Below are positions 26,733 through 36,913 of a DNA stretch of 64,000 bases, one piece after another. This DNA comes from an uncultured Pelagibacteraceae bacterium (GTDB taxonomy: Bacteria; Pseudomonadota; Alphaproteobacteria; Pelagibacterales; Pelagibacteraceae): NCBI GenBank assembly GCA_902605645.1, contig CACLDE010000001.1:80738-144737 (forward strand). The letters run 5' to 3'. The notes beneath the pieces were generated by a model that saw nothing but the letters and a program-made list of their open reading frames with translations, was not told the DNA's origin and searched no databases. Position numbers and translations under genes: made by a program. The first letter of the stretch is position 1. Each line of letters begins with the position of its first letter.

Positions 26733-28898
26733 ATGAAATTTATTAGTCAAAACGATTTAAAAATAAACCAGACTTTATTTGATTTTATAAATAAAGAGGT
26801 GCTACCTGGTACAGACATAAAACAAGATAATTTCTGGGATAAATTTGCAAAAGTAGTTCATGAATTAGCTCCCATAAACAAAAAACTTATTGAAAAAAGA
26901 GAAAAAATACAAAAAAAGATTGACGACTGGCACTTAAGTAATTCAAAAGAAAAATTTGATAAAAATAAATATACTCAATTTCTTAAATCAATTTCTTACA
27001 TTGTTGAGGAAGGGGATGATTTTAAAATTAGTACTTCAAATGTTGATGAGGAAATTGCAAAAATTGCAGGTCCACAACTTGTTGTTCCGGTAGATAATGC
27101 TAGATACGCATTAAACGCGGCTAATGCACGTTGGGGAAGCTTATATGACTCCCTCTATGGAACAGACGTAATTCCTGGTGAAAAGGGTAATTCATTTAAT
27201 AAAGATCGTGCAGATAAAGTAATAGCATATGTAAGAGATTTTCTTGATGAAATTTTTTCATTAAAAAAAGACAGTTGGAAAAATATAGATAAAATTGAAG
27301 TTGAAAATAACAAATTAATTTTGAATATTAACAAAGAAAAAATTAATTTAAAAAATGAAAATCAATTTGTAGGTTTTAATGGTGATAAATCATCTCCAAC
27401 TTCCATATTATTGAAAAATAACAACCTTCATTTTGATATAATTATTAATCCTAATAGTCCAATTGGAAAAGATGATAAAGCGAATATATCTGACTTTATA
27501 GTAGAGTCAGCTATATCAACAATTGTGGATAATGAGGACTCAGTGGCAGCAGTTGATGGAGAAGATAAAGTAAACTGTTATAGAAATTGGTTAGGTTTAA
27601 TGAAAGGAGACTTAACTGCAGATATGGAAAAAGATGGTAAGAAATTTGTTCGTAAATTAAATCCAAACAGAACTTATTTATCAAAAGAAGGAAAAAAAAT
27701 AACATTACATGGCAGAGCATTGCTACTTAATCGTAATGTAGGTCATTTAATGACTAGTCCTGCAATAATACTAAAAGATGGTTCTGAAATTCCTGAGGGG
27801 ATTATGGATGCGTTTGTATCTACAATGTGTGCTTTACACGATTTTAAAAATAAAAATAACTCAAGAACTGGTTCTATTTATATAGTCAAACCTAAAATGC
27901 ATGGGCCAGAGGAAGTTGCATTTACAGACAAATTGTTTGGTAACGTAGAAGAAACATTGGGTTTAGAAAAATATACTATGAAAGTGGGAATAATGGATGA
28001 AGAGAGACGAACAACGGTTAATTTAAAAGAGTGTATTAGACAGGTAAAAAACAGAATTGTTTTTATTAATACTGGATTTTTAGATCGAACTGGTGATGAA
28101 ATGCACACTTCATTTGAAGCAGGTCCAATGATTTTTAAAGGCGAAATGAAAAAATCAACTTGGTTGAACTCTTATGAGAATTGGAATGTTGATATTGGAT
28201 TGAATTGTGGATTTTCAGGAAAAGCTCAAATTGGTAAAGGTATGTGGGCAATGCCAGACCAAATGGCAAATATGATGGAACAAAAAATTGGACATCCTAA
28301 ATCAGGCGCAAACTGTGCTTGGGTTCCATCTCCAACTGCTGCAACTTTACACTCAATGCATTACCATAAAGTAGATGTTTTTAAGGAACAAGAAAAAATT
28401 AAATCTAGAAATAAAACAAATTTGGATAATCTTTTAGAAATACCAAGTGCTGATAGGCCTAATTGGTCTATTGAAGATATTAATCGTGAATTAGAAAATA
28501 ATGCACAAGGTATACTTGGATATGTTGTAAGGTGGATTGACCATGGTGTAGGTTGTTCAAAAGTACCAGACATAAATAATGTAGGTTTAATGGAAGATAG
28601 AGCAACATTAAGAATTTCTTCTCAGCATATAGCTAACTGGCTTCATCATGGAATATGTACAAAAGATCAGGTTATGAAAGTAATGAAAAAAATGGCCACT
28701 ATTGTTGATAATCAGAATGAAAAAGATCCTGCTTACAAAAGAAGTGGCAGGACTAATTATAATAAAATGTCTGATAACTTTGAAAATTCTATAGCCTTCT
28801 CAGCTGCTTGCGATTTAGTATTTAAAGGAAGAGTTCAACCATCTGGTTATACTGAACCCCTTTTGCATCAAAAAAGACTCGAGAGAAAAAAATCTTAA
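26733..28898 (+). CDS. glcB: Malate synthase G
   Basis: Malate synthase condenses glyoxylate and acetyl-CoA to malate. The 721-residue single-chain protein has the length of the G isoform (about 723), with the TIM-barrel motifs [56 protein letters not shown] and [13 protein letters not shown], and the C-terminal catalytic Asp region. It is directly controlled by the tandem glycine riboswitch, linking glycine supply to carbon entry into the TCA cycle. The next gene recR is convergent, one base away. Confidence 0.97.
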   Translation: MKFISQNDLKINQTLFDFINKEVLPGTDIKQDNFWDKFAKVVHELAPINKKLIEKREKIQKKIDDWHLSNSKEKFDKNKYTQFLKSISYIVEEGDDFKISTSNVDEEIAKIAGPQLVVPVDNARYALNAANARWGSLYDSLYGTDVIPGEKGNSFNKDRADKVIAYVRDFLDEIFSLKKDSWKNIDKIEVENNKLILNINKEKINLKNENQFVGFNGDKSSPTSILLKNNNLHFDIIINPNSPIGKDDKANISDFIVESAISTIVDNEDSVAAVDGEDKVNCYRNWLGLMKGDLTADMEKDGKKFVRKLNPNRTYLSKEGKKITLHGRALLLNRNVGHLMTSPAIILKDGSEIPEGIMDAFVSTMCALHDFKNKNNSRTGSIYIVKPKMHGPEEVAFTDKLFGNVEETLGLEKYTMKVGIMDEERRTTVNLKECIRQVKNRIVFINTGFLDRTGDEMHTSFEAGPMIFKGEMKKSTWLNSYENWNVDIGLNCGFSGKAQIGKGMWAMPDQMANMMEQKIGHPKSGANCAWVPSPTAATLHSMHYHKVDVFKEQEKIKSRNKTNLDNLLEIPSADRPNWSIEDINRELENNAQGILGYVVRWIDHGVGCSKVPDINNVGLMEDRATLRISSQHIANWLHHGICTKDQVMKVMKKMATIVDNQNEKDPAYKRSGRTNYNKMSDNFENSIAFSAACDLVFKGRVQPSGYTEPLLHQKRLERKKS

Positions 28899-28899
28899 T

Positions 28900-29505
28900 T
28901 TACTTATCTGTTACAGGAACTCTATTTTTAAAAGCTGAAAAAAGTGTGCCATCATCTAATTGTTCTATTTCGCCGCCAACTGGCAGTCCTTGAGCTAACT
29001 TTGTAATCTTAATTTTATCATTTTTAATTAAATCTTCTATATAATGGGCAGTAGTTTGTCCTTCTATTGTTGCGCTAGTTGCAATTATAACTTCTTTTAA
29101 ATTATTTTTTTTTACCCTATTTATAAGTGATTGAACTAAAACATTTTTATTTTCTGAGTTATCTTGAGAATTTATGGTTCCACCAAGTATATGATAGTGG
29201 CCTTTGTAAATGTTTGCAGAATCAATTACCCACATGTCTGCTAAATTTTCTACAATACAAATTTTATCGTAATTAGTGTCTGTTTCACACAAACAGGTTT
29301 TTTCAACTATTTTTAAATTTCCACAATTAGAACATCTTATTACTTTTTTATAAACTCCGGCTAAAGATTTAGCTAAAGGTTTGATCATGTTTTCTTTATT
29401 ATTTATAAGTTTTAAAATTATTCTTTTTGCAGATTTTGGTCCTAGGCCAGGAAGTTTTGAAAATTGTTTAATTAATTCCTCTATTTCAGTAATATTATTA
29501 TCCAT
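28900..29505 (-). CDS. recR: Recombination protein RecR
   Basis: RecR works with RecO and RecF to load RecA at gaps. The 201-residue protein has an N-terminal helix-hairpin-helix (LPGLGPKSAKRI), a Cys4 zinc site (CSNCGNLKIVEKTCLC), and a Toprim domain (ICIVENLADMWVI). The length is standard. The start overlaps the end of ybaB by one base, continuing the dnaX-ybaB-recR order common in bacteria. Confidence 0.95.
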   Translation of the reverse strand: MDNNITEIEELIKQFSKLPGLGPKSAKRIILKLINNKENMIKPLAKSLAGVYKKVIRCSNCGNLKIVEKTCLCETDTNYDKICIVENLADMWVIDSANIYKGHYHILGGTINSQDNSENKNVLVQSLINRVKKNNLKEVIIATSATIEGQTTAHYIEDLIKNDKIKITKLAQGLPVGGEIEQLDDGTLFSAFKNRVPVTDK

Positions 29506-29825
29506 TATGAGGGGAATTTAAAATCAAAAGGTAAATTTATACCACCAGTAATTTTTGATATTTCTTCAGATGATTTTTTTTTTAAGTTTTCCTTAGCGTT
29601 GTTATAAGCTGCTATTATTAAATCATTAATAATTTCTTGACTTTCTTTTTTTGCATTTTCACTTATAAAAATAGATTTAAGCTCATAATCGCCTGTTAAT
29701 ATAACTTTAACTAAATTTCCTCCTGAAACTCCCTCAACTTGAATATTTTTAATTTCATCTTGAGCTTCTTTCATTTTTTGTTGCATTTGTTTAGCTTTTT
29801 GAAGCATGTCATTAAAGTCTGTCAT
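29505..29825 (-). CDS. ybaB: YbaB/EbfC nucleoid-associated protein
   Basis: A 106-residue DNA-binding protein of the YbaB/EbfC family. The start (MTDFNDMLQKAKQMQQKMKEAQDEI) forms the typical long amphipathic helix, followed by VEGVSGGNLVKVILTGDYELKSI. It dimerises as a tweezer on DNA. One-base overlaps join it to dnaX upstream and recR downstream. Confidence 0.93.
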   Translation of the reverse strand: MTDFNDMLQKAKQMQQKMKEAQDEIKNIQVEGVSGGNLVKVILTGDYELKSIFISENAKKESQEIINDLIIAAYNNAKENLKKKSSEEISKITGGINLPFDFKFPS

Positions 29826-31495
29826 TAATCATCGTCCTTTTGTACATTAATTAAGTCAGCATCATCAAATGTCTCAAGTAACATTTTTACTTTATCATTT
29901 TTTTTTGCTTCAGTAATTTGATTACTTTTTGACTCACTCTTTTTTTCAAATAGTGTTTTATCACCAATTTTTTTATTTAATGAAATGATCCATCTATCAC
30001 CTGTCCAACTGTAAAGCTTTTCGGTCAGAATTTTAATAAAATTTTTGTTAAGTTTTTCGTTAAAACTTATATCAATAGTACCATTTCTAAAACTAACTAA
30101 TTTTACATTTCTCTCTAAATCATATTTCAACTCAATTTCATTATCTTGATTAGCCAGTTTAACAACATCCTCAAAGGAATTAATCTTTGCTTTAATCGAT
30201 TTTTCATTATTAAGTTTTGGTTCTTCAATTAAGTTATTTTTTACTTGATCTGTATTTTTAAGTTGGTTTTTTATTTTTAGAGGATTGTTTTCTTTGTAGT
30301 TATCTTCTTTTTTTGAAATTTCTTTTTTTTTATTGATAATACTTGTATTAACATCAGTTATCTCATCTGTTGTGAGAACTTTTACTCCTTTTAAATGTAG
30401 AAGTTGCATAACATACATTTCCAATGTTATTTCTTCATCATTAATTATTTTCAAATCATCTATTGTTTTAATAGTAAGTTGCCAAAAAAGACCAATATCT
30501 TCTATACTTATACCTTCGGAGATTTCGTTAATTAAATTTATTTCCTCTTCAGGTAATATTTTGTCATTTTCAATTGATCCTAAGCTTAATTTTCTATTTA
30601 TTAGACTTAGAATTTCAAGTATATCATTTAAAAAATATTTTGCTTCAATCCCTTTTTCAAATAGTTCTTTTAAAATACTAATTGCATCTTTAGAGCTTCC
30701 TTTAAAAACTTCGTATAAAAGTTTGATGACTTTAGTCTTATCAGCTAATCCCAGCATACTTCTGATATCCTCATCATCAACATGGTTTTTTGAAGTAACA
30801 CTTTGATAAGTAATTGCTCTGTCCAATAATGAGATACCGTCTCTCACAGATCCTTCGGAGACTTGCGCAATAATTCTTAGTGCTTTTGCAGAAATATTTC
30901 CTTGTTCTTTTTTTGCAATTTTTTCCAAATGATTGAAGATCTCACTTATACTTACTCTTTTTAAGTCGAATCTTTGACATCTTGAGAGAATAGTTACAGG
31001 AATTTTTTTTACCTCGGTGGTCGCTAATATGAACTTTAAACTTGGCGGTGGCTCTTCCAAAGTTTTTAATAGCCCATTGAATGCTTGTTTAGACAACATG
31101 TGAACTTCGTCTATAATAAATATTTTAAATTTTGCATTTGTTGGGCTGTATTTTGAATTTTCAATTAGCTCTCTTACATCATCTATCCCAGTTTTTGATG
31201 CTGCATCCATTTCCAAAACATCAATATGATTTGAATTTACAATTTCTTGACAGTGACAGTTTTCATTGGCTTCACACTTTTCCCCTTTTGTAAAATTTTT
31301 TGTACAGTTTAAGGCTTTAGCAATTAATCTTGCTGTTGTGGTTTTACCTACACCTCTTATTCCTGTGAGAAGATAAGCATTAGGAGTTTTTCCAAGGTTA
31401 ATTGCATTAGTAATTGTTTTAGCCATTACTTCTTGTCCTATCAAATCTTTAAATTCTTGAGGTCTATATTTTAGTGCTAGAATTTTGTTTTTCAT
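29825..31495 (-). CDS. dnaX: DNA polymerase III subunits gamma/tau
   Basis: DnaX forms the clamp-loader core. The 556-residue protein has Walker A GIRGVGKTT (45-53), the zinc-binding cysteines C64, C74, C80 and C82, Walker B IDEVHML, the SRC motif (ILSRCQRF) and a Lys-rich linker to a tau-type C-terminal domain. The length points to the full tau product. It starts 7 bases after the SRP RNA gene, the alphaproteobacterial arrangement. Confidence 0.95.
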   Translation of the reverse strand: MKNKILALKYRPQEFKDLIGQEVMAKTITNAINLGKTPNAYLLTGIRGVGKTTTARLIAKALNCTKNFTKGEKCEANENCHCQEIVNSNHIDVLEMDAASKTGIDDVRELIENSKYSPTNAKFKIFIIDEVHMLSKQAFNGLLKTLEEPPPSLKFILATTEVKKIPVTILSRCQRFDLKRVSISEIFNHLEKIAKKEQGNISAKALRIIAQVSEGSVRDGISLLDRAITYQSVTSKNHVDDEDIRSMLGLADKTKVIKLLYEVFKGSSKDAISILKELFEKGIEAKYFLNDILEILSLINRKLSLGSIENDKILPEEEINLINEISEGISIEDIGLFWQLTIKTIDDLKIINDEEITLEMYVMQLLHLKGVKVLTTDEITDVNTSIINKKKEISKKEDNYKENNPLKIKNQLKNTDQVKNNLIEEPKLNNEKSIKAKINSFEDVVKLANQDNEIELKYDLERNVKLVSFRNGTIDISFNEKLNKNFIKILTEKLYSWTGDRWIISLNKKIGDKTLFEKKSESKSNQITEAKKNDKVKMLLETFDDADLINVQKDDD

Positions 31496-31502
31496 TTATT
31501 TA

Positions 31503-31592
31503 GAGGCAGGCAACAACCTGAATAGTTTTCACTACGGCTGCTTCTTTTCAGATCTGACCGGGTTAATGAAACATTCACCTGATGCCAACCTC
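31503..31592 (-). ncRNA. ffs: Signal recognition particle RNA (4.5S), bacterial small form
   Basis: Read on the minus strand, about 90 bases fold as one long hairpin. The conserved domain IV is clear: GGTCAGATCTGAAAAGAAGC followed by AGCC, with a GAAA tetraloop and the asymmetric AGCAGCC bulge that binds Ffh. The ends pair (GAGGTTGGCATC with the GTTGCCTGCCTC side, with some mismatches). End positions are estimated from this pairing. dnaX follows 7 bases later. Confidence 0.92.
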
Positions 31593-31649
31593 AATTGATT
31601 ATATCAAGATAATTTTGATTACTACAAGACTAGAATTATTTTTTGTGGA

Positions 31650-32492
31650 CTAATTTTGCCTAAAATTTGATGCTTCATAAACGCCCAAAATATCTAAGCT
31701 TTCAGTATGAAAACCAAGTTCCTCCATAGCATTCTGAACAGGTTTCTCCTCTAGATGTCCCTCAAAGTCTAAATAAAAGTTAGTTTGTGCAAAAGTATTT
31801 TTTACAGAAAAACTCTCTAGTTTGGTCATATTAACTTGGTTAGTGGCGAATCCACCTAATGATTTATAAAGTGCTGCGGGTTCGCTTTTTAATCTAAAAG
31901 TACAAGTTGTAATATATTTTTTTCCCTTTGTATATTCTGGTTGTTGAACATTTTTACCCATTATTAAAAATCTTGTTACGTTTCCTTTCTCATCTTCAAT
32001 ATTTTCTTTTAGAATTTTTAGTTTATAAATTTTAGCTGAAAGTTTAGAAGCTATAGCAGCTATCGAATTATCATTTCCATCCGCAAGTTCTTTGGCTGAA
32101 CCTGCGGTATCCGCTGAAATTATAGTTTTGTATTTATTTTCCATTATAATTTTTTGACATTGTCCTATTGCTTGAGAGTGACTTCTAACATATTTAATTT
32201 CTTCCAACTTAGTATTTTCTCTAGCCAAAAGATTGTGTTCTACTTTTTGAAAATGTTCAGCATGAATTTGTAATTTATACTTGGGTAAAAGATAGTGAAT
32301 ATCAGCTACTCTCCCAGCTAAAGAATTTTCGAGAGGTATTACTATCTTGAAGTCCTCATTTTCAAATGCTACCTTAAATGTTTCCTCAAAAGTTGAGCAA
32401 GTTTTAATTTCAGGATTTTCAAAGAGCTCGTTAACAGCAATGTGAGAATAAGCACCAAGCTCTCCCTGAAAAGCTACTTTACTTTTTTTCAT
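31650..32492 (-). CDS. pheA: Prephenate dehydratase
   Basis: Converts prephenate to phenylpyruvate in phenylalanine synthesis. The 280-residue monofunctional form (no chorismate mutase domain) has FQGELGAYSHIA at the start, VIPLENSLAGRV, the catalytic Thr-Arg-Phe in NVTRFLIMG, and a C-terminal ACT domain with LESFSV for Phe feedback. It overlaps kdsB by 4 bases. Confidence 0.94.
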   Translation of the reverse strand: MKKSKVAFQGELGAYSHIAVNELFENPEIKTCSTFEETFKVAFENEDFKIVIPLENSLAGRVADIHYLLPKYKLQIHAEHFQKVEHNLLARENTKLEEIKYVRSHSQAIGQCQKIIMENKYKTIISADTAGSAKELADGNDNSIAAIASKLSAKIYKLKILKENIEDEKGNVTRFLIMGKNVQQPEYTKGKKYITTCTFRLKSEPAALYKSLGGFATNQVNMTKLESFSVKNTFAQTNFYLDFEGHLEEKPVQNAMEELGFHTESLDILGVYEASNFRQN

Positions 32493-33223
32493 ATTTTCAT
32501 TAACTCCTGAATATCTTGTAAATCTTTTTCGGTATCAACACTCAATGGAGAAGAAGATGTATAACCAACATGAATTTTCATATTATTTTCAAGCGCTCTA
32601 AGTTGTTCCAAATTTCTATTTAATTCCTTTTTAGTTCTTTTTAAACTTACATACCTTAATAGCGCTTCTTTAGTAAAGCCATAAATACCAATGTGATGAT
32701 AGATATGTCCTTTTTTTACATTTTCTTCTGTTCTAAAAAAATCCACTGCTTCATCAAATTGATTATTCGATAAAACCTTTTTCGTCACAACCTTAACATT
32801 ATTAATATTTTGCATTTCTTGGTTGTCTTGAAATTTACTTCCAAGAGTCGCAATGTCACATAATTGTTTCTTAATATAATTTGATAACAATTTAATTGAC
32901 TCAGGTTTAATATTTGGCATATCTCCCTGTAAATTAATAATTGTTTGAGGTTCTCTTTTTAAAAATTTATCAAAGACCTCAAAAATCCTGTCGGTACCTG
33001 TTTGGTGATTTGAATTAGTTTTTACTGAAATACCTTTGACTGAAGCAATTAAATCGTTAATTTGCTCATTAGGCGATGCAATAATAACTTCTCCAACATT
33101 TGCATTTTTTGCAGCTTCATACACATGAAGTATCATTTCTTTATTGTTTATTTTTTTTAAAGGTTTATTGGGTAATCTGGTTGCTTCTAATCTAGTTGGA
33201 ATAATAATAACGTTATCAGTCAT
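32489..33223 (-). CDS. kdsB: CMP-Kdo synthetase (3-deoxy-manno-octulosonate cytidylyltransferase)
   Basis: KdsB activates Kdo with CTP, giving the donor for WaaA. The 244-residue protein has the N-terminal nucleotide-binding IIPTRLEATRLPNKPL, QTGTDRI, INLQGDMPNI and HIGIYGFTKEAL, all typical. It is the first gene of the kdsB-pheA pair and is divergent from the cytochrome c gene, with 93 bases between start codons. Confidence 0.95.
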   Translation of the reverse strand: MTDNVIIIPTRLEATRLPNKPLKKINNKEMILHVYEAAKNANVGEVIIASPNEQINDLIASVKGISVKTNSNHQTGTDRIFEVFDKFLKREPQTIINLQGDMPNIKPESIKLLSNYIKKQLCDIATLGSKFQDNQEMQNINNVKVVTKKVLSNNQFDEAVDFFRTEENVKKGHIYHHIGIYGFTKEALLRYVSLKRTKKELNRNLEQLRALENNMKIHVGYTSSSPLSVDTEKDLQDIQELMKI

Positions 33224-33316
33224 AAATTTATGCGGCTAAAAAGACGCAAAAAAACATTTTAAATTGAAGTTTTTTATTAAAACTCATGTTATACGTTAGA
33301 AATACTTATCAAAGAT

Positions 33317-33862
33317 ATGGATAGTTTTGAAATAAATAAAATTATTGCCTCTATACTGCTTACAGCATTGATAATTATAGGTATTGGTAAATTAGTAGAT
33401 ATCCTTTTTTATGTGGAAAAACCTAAGCTGTCTGCTTACAAAGTGGAGGGAATTGATGAAAAAGTATCCGGCAAAGTATCTGTTAAAACCGCTGTTGTAG
33501 CTGAAGAAGTAGACATCAAGGCTCTATTAGCAATGGGCGATATGGCTCACGGTGAAAAGGTATTTAAAAAATGTTCCGCTTGTCACATGATTGCAGCAGA
33601 TGGTAAAAATAAAATCGGGCCCAATCTTTGGGGTGTAATAGGCAGAACAGCAGGCGTAATAGACGATTATAATTATTCAAAAGCTATGAAAGCTTATGCA
33701 AAAGAGTGGACTTTTGAAGAAATGAATTCATATTTAATTAAACCACAAGCTTATATCAAAGGAACTAAAATGGCTTTTGCAGGATTAAGAAAAGAAAAAG
33801 ATAGGGCTTCAGTAATTTTGTATATGAACTCAAAGAGTGCAAGTCCAAAAGCGATACCTTAG
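33317..33862 (+). CDS. Membrane-anchored cytochrome c (CycM-like)
   Basis: A 181-residue class I cytochrome c. An N-terminal hydrophobic helix (about 9-31) anchors it, followed by a linker and the heme site CSACH (C86, C89, H90). The sixth ligand is probably Met152 in GTKMAFAG. Such anchored c-552 proteins carry electrons from the bc1 complex to the terminal oxidase. The stop shares four bases with the convergent argF stop. Confidence 0.93.
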   Translation: MDSFEINKIIASILLTALIIIGIGKLVDILFYVEKPKLSAYKVEGIDEKVSGKVSVKTAVVAEEVDIKALLAMGDMAHGEKVFKKCSACHMIAADGKNKIGPNLWGVIGRTAGVIDDYNYSKAMKAYAKEWTFEEMNSYLIKPQAYIKGTKMAFAGLRKEKDRASVILYMNSKSASPKAIP

Positions 33863-34785
33863 GCTAAACACCAATTAATAATACTTTTTTGTGCGTGAAC
33901 TCTATTATAGGCTTGTTGCCAAACAACTGATTTATTTCCATCTATAATATCGTCAGCTACTTCTTCACCTCTACCAACAGGTAGACAGTGCATAAATATA
34001 CAATCAGTTTTAGCAAGTTTAAAAAGTTTTTTATTTACTTGATAGTCTTTTAAAGATTTCTTTTTTGCTTTTTTGTTTACTTTATCATTCATAGAAACCC
34101 ATTTGTCAGTCATAATACAGTCTGCATCTTTTGCGGCTTCTCTTGGGTCTTTAGTAACAAAAATTTTAGATTTATTCTTTGAAACCCATTTTAATATCTT
34201 ATCACTAGGACTATATTTTTTCGGGCACCCAATTTTTAAATTAAATTTAAATTTCACTGCAGCTTCTATAAAGGAGTTTGACATGTTATTATTTCCATCG
34301 CCTATCCAAGAGATAGTTTTTCCTTCAATACTACCACTATTTTCCTCAAAAGTTAAAATGTCAGACATTACCTGACAAGGATGACTTTGATCTGATAATC
34401 CGTTGATAACAGGTATTTTTGAATGTTTTGAAAATTCTTCAAGATTTTTATGAGAAGACGTTCTAATCATAAGTATATCTGCATATTCAGATAAAACTCT
34501 TGCAGTATCTTTTAAACTTTCGTCACCTTTCCCATAATGAATACCATCTGGATTAAGAATTGTTGATGAGCCCCCTAATTGTTTAATGGCCAAATCGAAA
34601 GATATTCTTGTTCTTGTGGATGGTTTTTCAAAAATCATTATCATTGACTTTCCATCTAAAGGTTTATCTTTATCTGTTGATGATTTATTCTGACCCTCTC
34701 TTTTACTTTTTCTATCTTTAGCTTCTTCGACAATATTTCTCAGCAAAGATGCAGAATGATCGGCAATGTTTAAAAAGTTTTTCAT
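33859..34785 (-). CDS. argF: Ornithine carbamoyltransferase
   Basis: Forms citrulline from ornithine and carbamoyl phosphate. The 308-residue protein has the carbamoyl-phosphate motif EKPSTRTRISF, HPCQVMSDILTF and the ornithine-site HCLPVGRGEEV. The start overlaps the end of argD by 4 bases, and the pair argD-argF is the usual alphaproteobacterial arrangement. Confidence 0.96.
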   Translation of the reverse strand: MKNFLNIADHSASLLRNIVEEAKDRKSKREGQNKSSTDKDKPLDGKSMIMIFEKPSTRTRISFDLAIKQLGGSSTILNPDGIHYGKGDESLKDTARVLSEYADILMIRTSSHKNLEEFSKHSKIPVINGLSDQSHPCQVMSDILTFEENSGSIEGKTISWIGDGNNNMSNSFIEAAVKFKFNLKIGCPKKYSPSDKILKWVSKNKSKIFVTKDPREAAKDADCIMTDKWVSMNDKVNKKAKKKSLKDYQVNKKLFKLAKTDCIFMHCLPVGRGEEVADDIIDGNKSVVWQQAYNRVHAQKSIINWCLA

Positions 34786-35948
34786 TTATAACTTTTACAT
34801 ACTTTATTTATAATTGTCACTGCTTGATCAATTTCTTTTTTAGAGACGTTCAATGGAGGCAATATTCTCACCACATTTTCTGCAGCTCTTATCGTCAATA
34901 ATTTTTCTTTCATTAGTTTTTCTATAAATTTTGCTTGATTTACTTTAAGCTGTAATCCTAACAATAAACCAGTTCCTCTTATCTCTTTTATAACTTTTTG
35001 ATTTTGAATGTGAATAATATTTAATTTTGTTTTAAAATATTTACTTATACTTCTGACATTTTTTAAAAAATTCTTATTAAAAATTACATCTAAAACAGCA
35101 TTTCCAACACTCATAGCAAGAGGATTCCCCCCGAATGTTGTGCCATGAGAGCCTGGTTTCATTGTAGACGCAACTTTTTTATTTACTAAACAAGCCCCGA
35201 TTGGAAATCCACCGCCTATACCCTTAGCAATTGGCACTATATCAGGCTTTATATTTGCATACTCAAAAGCGAAAAATTTACCTGATCTTCCTATTCCACA
35301 TTGAACTTCATCTAAAATTAAAAGTATTTTTTTCTTATTACAAAGTTTTCTAAGACCCTTTAGGCAAAAATCTGGAATAACTTTTATTCCGCCCTCACCC
35401 ATTATTGTTTCAACCATTATAGCTGCAGTTTTTTTTGTAATTTTTTTTTCTAAATCTTTATGATTTCCAAATGTAAAATGATCAAAACCTGCTACTTTTG
35501 GACCAAAACCTTCTGTCATTTTTTTACTATTACTTGCAAAGATTGTTGCCAAAGTTCTTCCGTGAAAACTATTATTTATACAAAGAATTCTATTTTTATT
35601 CGGTTTTCCTTTAGAGTGAAAATATTTTCTTGCAATTTTAATAGCTAGTTCAGTCGCTTCTGCTCCTGAATTTTGAAACGCAACAAAATTTGCAAAGGTT
35701 TTCTGGGTTAATCTTTTTGCAAGTTTTTCCTGCTCAGGAATATTAAAGGCATTAGATACATGCCAAAGTTTTTTTGCTTGTGAATTTACAGCTTTAACCA
35801 AATGAGGATGACTGTGACCCAAACTATTTACTGCAATACCTTGTACAAAATCTAAATATTTTTTTCCATTATCTGAATAAAGATAAGATCCTTTGCCTCT
35901 TTTAAAAGATATCTTTTTTCTGTTGTATGTTTGTAAAATAGCGCTCAT
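34782..35948 (-). CDS. argD: Acetylornithine aminotransferase
   Basis: A 388-residue class III PLP aminotransferase of arginine synthesis, which can often also serve as succinyldiaminopimelate aminotransferase. Visible motifs are NSGAEATELAIKIAR, SFHGRTLA, ILDEVQCGIGRSGKFF and the PLP lysine in PIAKGIGGGFPIGA, then HGTTFGGNPLA. It is co-transcribed with argF downstream and lies 2 bases from the upstream ABC permease. Confidence 0.94.
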   Translation of the reverse strand: MSAILQTYNRKKISFKRGKGSYLYSDNGKKYLDFVQGIAVNSLGHSHPHLVKAVNSQAKKLWHVSNAFNIPEQEKLAKRLTQKTFANFVAFQNSGAEATELAIKIARKYFHSKGKPNKNRILCINNSFHGRTLATIFASNSKKMTEGFGPKVAGFDHFTFGNHKDLEKKITKKTAAIMVETIMGEGGIKVIPDFCLKGLRKLCNKKKILLILDEVQCGIGRSGKFFAFEYANIKPDIVPIAKGIGGGFPIGACLVNKKVASTMKPGSHGTTFGGNPLAMSVGNAVLDVIFNKNFLKNVRSISKYFKTKLNIIHIQNQKVIKEIRGTGLLLGLQLKVNQAKFIEKLMKEKLLTIRAAENVVRILPPLNVSKKEIDQAVTIINKVCKSYK

Positions 35949-35950
35949 TG

Positions 35951-36763
35951 TTAAGACTTTAATTTATATCCTTTTTTATACAAAATATAAGCAATAAACC
36001 ATATCAATAAACTTAAGATTGATAAATAAATAAGTCCAAAAAGAATAGAGCCATCTGATTGTCCTAGAAAGCTATATCTAAATCCATCTATCATGTAGAA
36101 AAATGGATTTGCTTTACTAATGATTTGTAATGTCTCTGGCAGTCTTTCTATTGAATAAAAAGTACCCGATAAAAAAGATAAAGGAATTATAACAAAGTTA
36201 GTAACTGTTGCCATATGATCAAACTTTTCTGCCCAGAGTCCTGCTATAATTCCAAGAGCTCCAAGAGAAAAAGCAGATAACAGAGTAAAAGCTACCAAAG
36301 TTATAAAATTTTTAATTTCAAGATCGATAAATAAGTAAAATACTAATAATGAAATAACCGCAATTAATACACTTCTCGTAACTGAGGCGAGAGTAACAGC
36401 TAGTGTAACTTCACCAGCAGATAAAGGAGCATAAACTAAATCAACAATATTTCCTTGAATTTTTCCAATCATAAATGAAGATGATGAGTGGGAAAAAGCT
36501 TGTTGAATGATTTGCATTGCAATTAGTCCAGGCGCAAGAAAAACAATAAAAGGCACGCCTAAAACATTTCCTCTATCATTACCTATTGCTAAAGATAGTA
36601 CTGATAGAAATAAAAGAGATGTGATGAGTGGAGAAAATAAAGTTTGTATCCAAACAATAAGAAATCTTAACACTTCTTTTTTATAAAGTGTCCAAGCTCC
36701 TATCCAATTTATTGAACCAAATCTTCTTGTTCCAATTTTATATTTTCCAGATATTTCAACCAT
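35951..36763 (-). CDS. ABC-2 type transporter permease
   Basis: A 270-residue permease with six predicted membrane helices after a cytosolic N-terminus. The FLAPGLIAMQIIQQAFSHSS and ANPFFYMIDGFRYSFLG patterns match ABC-2 export permeases (NodJ/YadH-like). I use ATG 36763; a TTG one codon upstream is equally possible. The ATPase partner normally next to such permeases is not in the surrounding genes. The substrate is unknown. It probably shares a promoter with argD-argF. Confidence 0.85.
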   Translation of the reverse strand: MVEISGKYKIGTRRFGSINWIGAWTLYKKEVLRFLIVWIQTLFSPLITSLLFLSVLSLAIGNDRGNVLGVPFIVFLAPGLIAMQIIQQAFSHSSSSFMIGKIQGNIVDLVYAPLSAGEVTLAVTLASVTRSVLIAVISLLVFYLFIDLEIKNFITLVAFTLLSAFSLGALGIIAGLWAEKFDHMATVTNFVIIPLSFLSGTFYSIERLPETLQIISKANPFFYMIDGFRYSFLGQSDGSILFGLIYLSILSLLIWFIAYILYKKGYKLKS

Positions 36764-36888
36764 CAATAGTCTTATAACTTTAAATTATGAAAAAACTGTG
36801 TAAAACTCTACTTACCCTCAGACTATACGCTTTTTATATTTGAAAAAGCCCTTTAAACACTAAATACTGTAATTATATTTTACTAATC

Positions 36889-36902
36889 TACTATATATAG
36901 TA
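36889..36902. promoter_or_regulatory. 14-bp palindrome before gcrA
   Basis: TACTATATATAGTA is a perfect palindrome ending 11 bases before the gcrA start. It could overlap a -10 element or be an operator. In such AT-rich DNA part of this symmetry may be chance. Confidence 0.35.
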
Positions 36903-36913
36903 TAAGTTGAATT

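Noticed and set aside
30333..30806. A 157-codon rightward frame inside dnaX
   Set aside because: Antisense to the conserved dnaX; Ser/Ile/Leu-rich mirror composition and no ribosome site.
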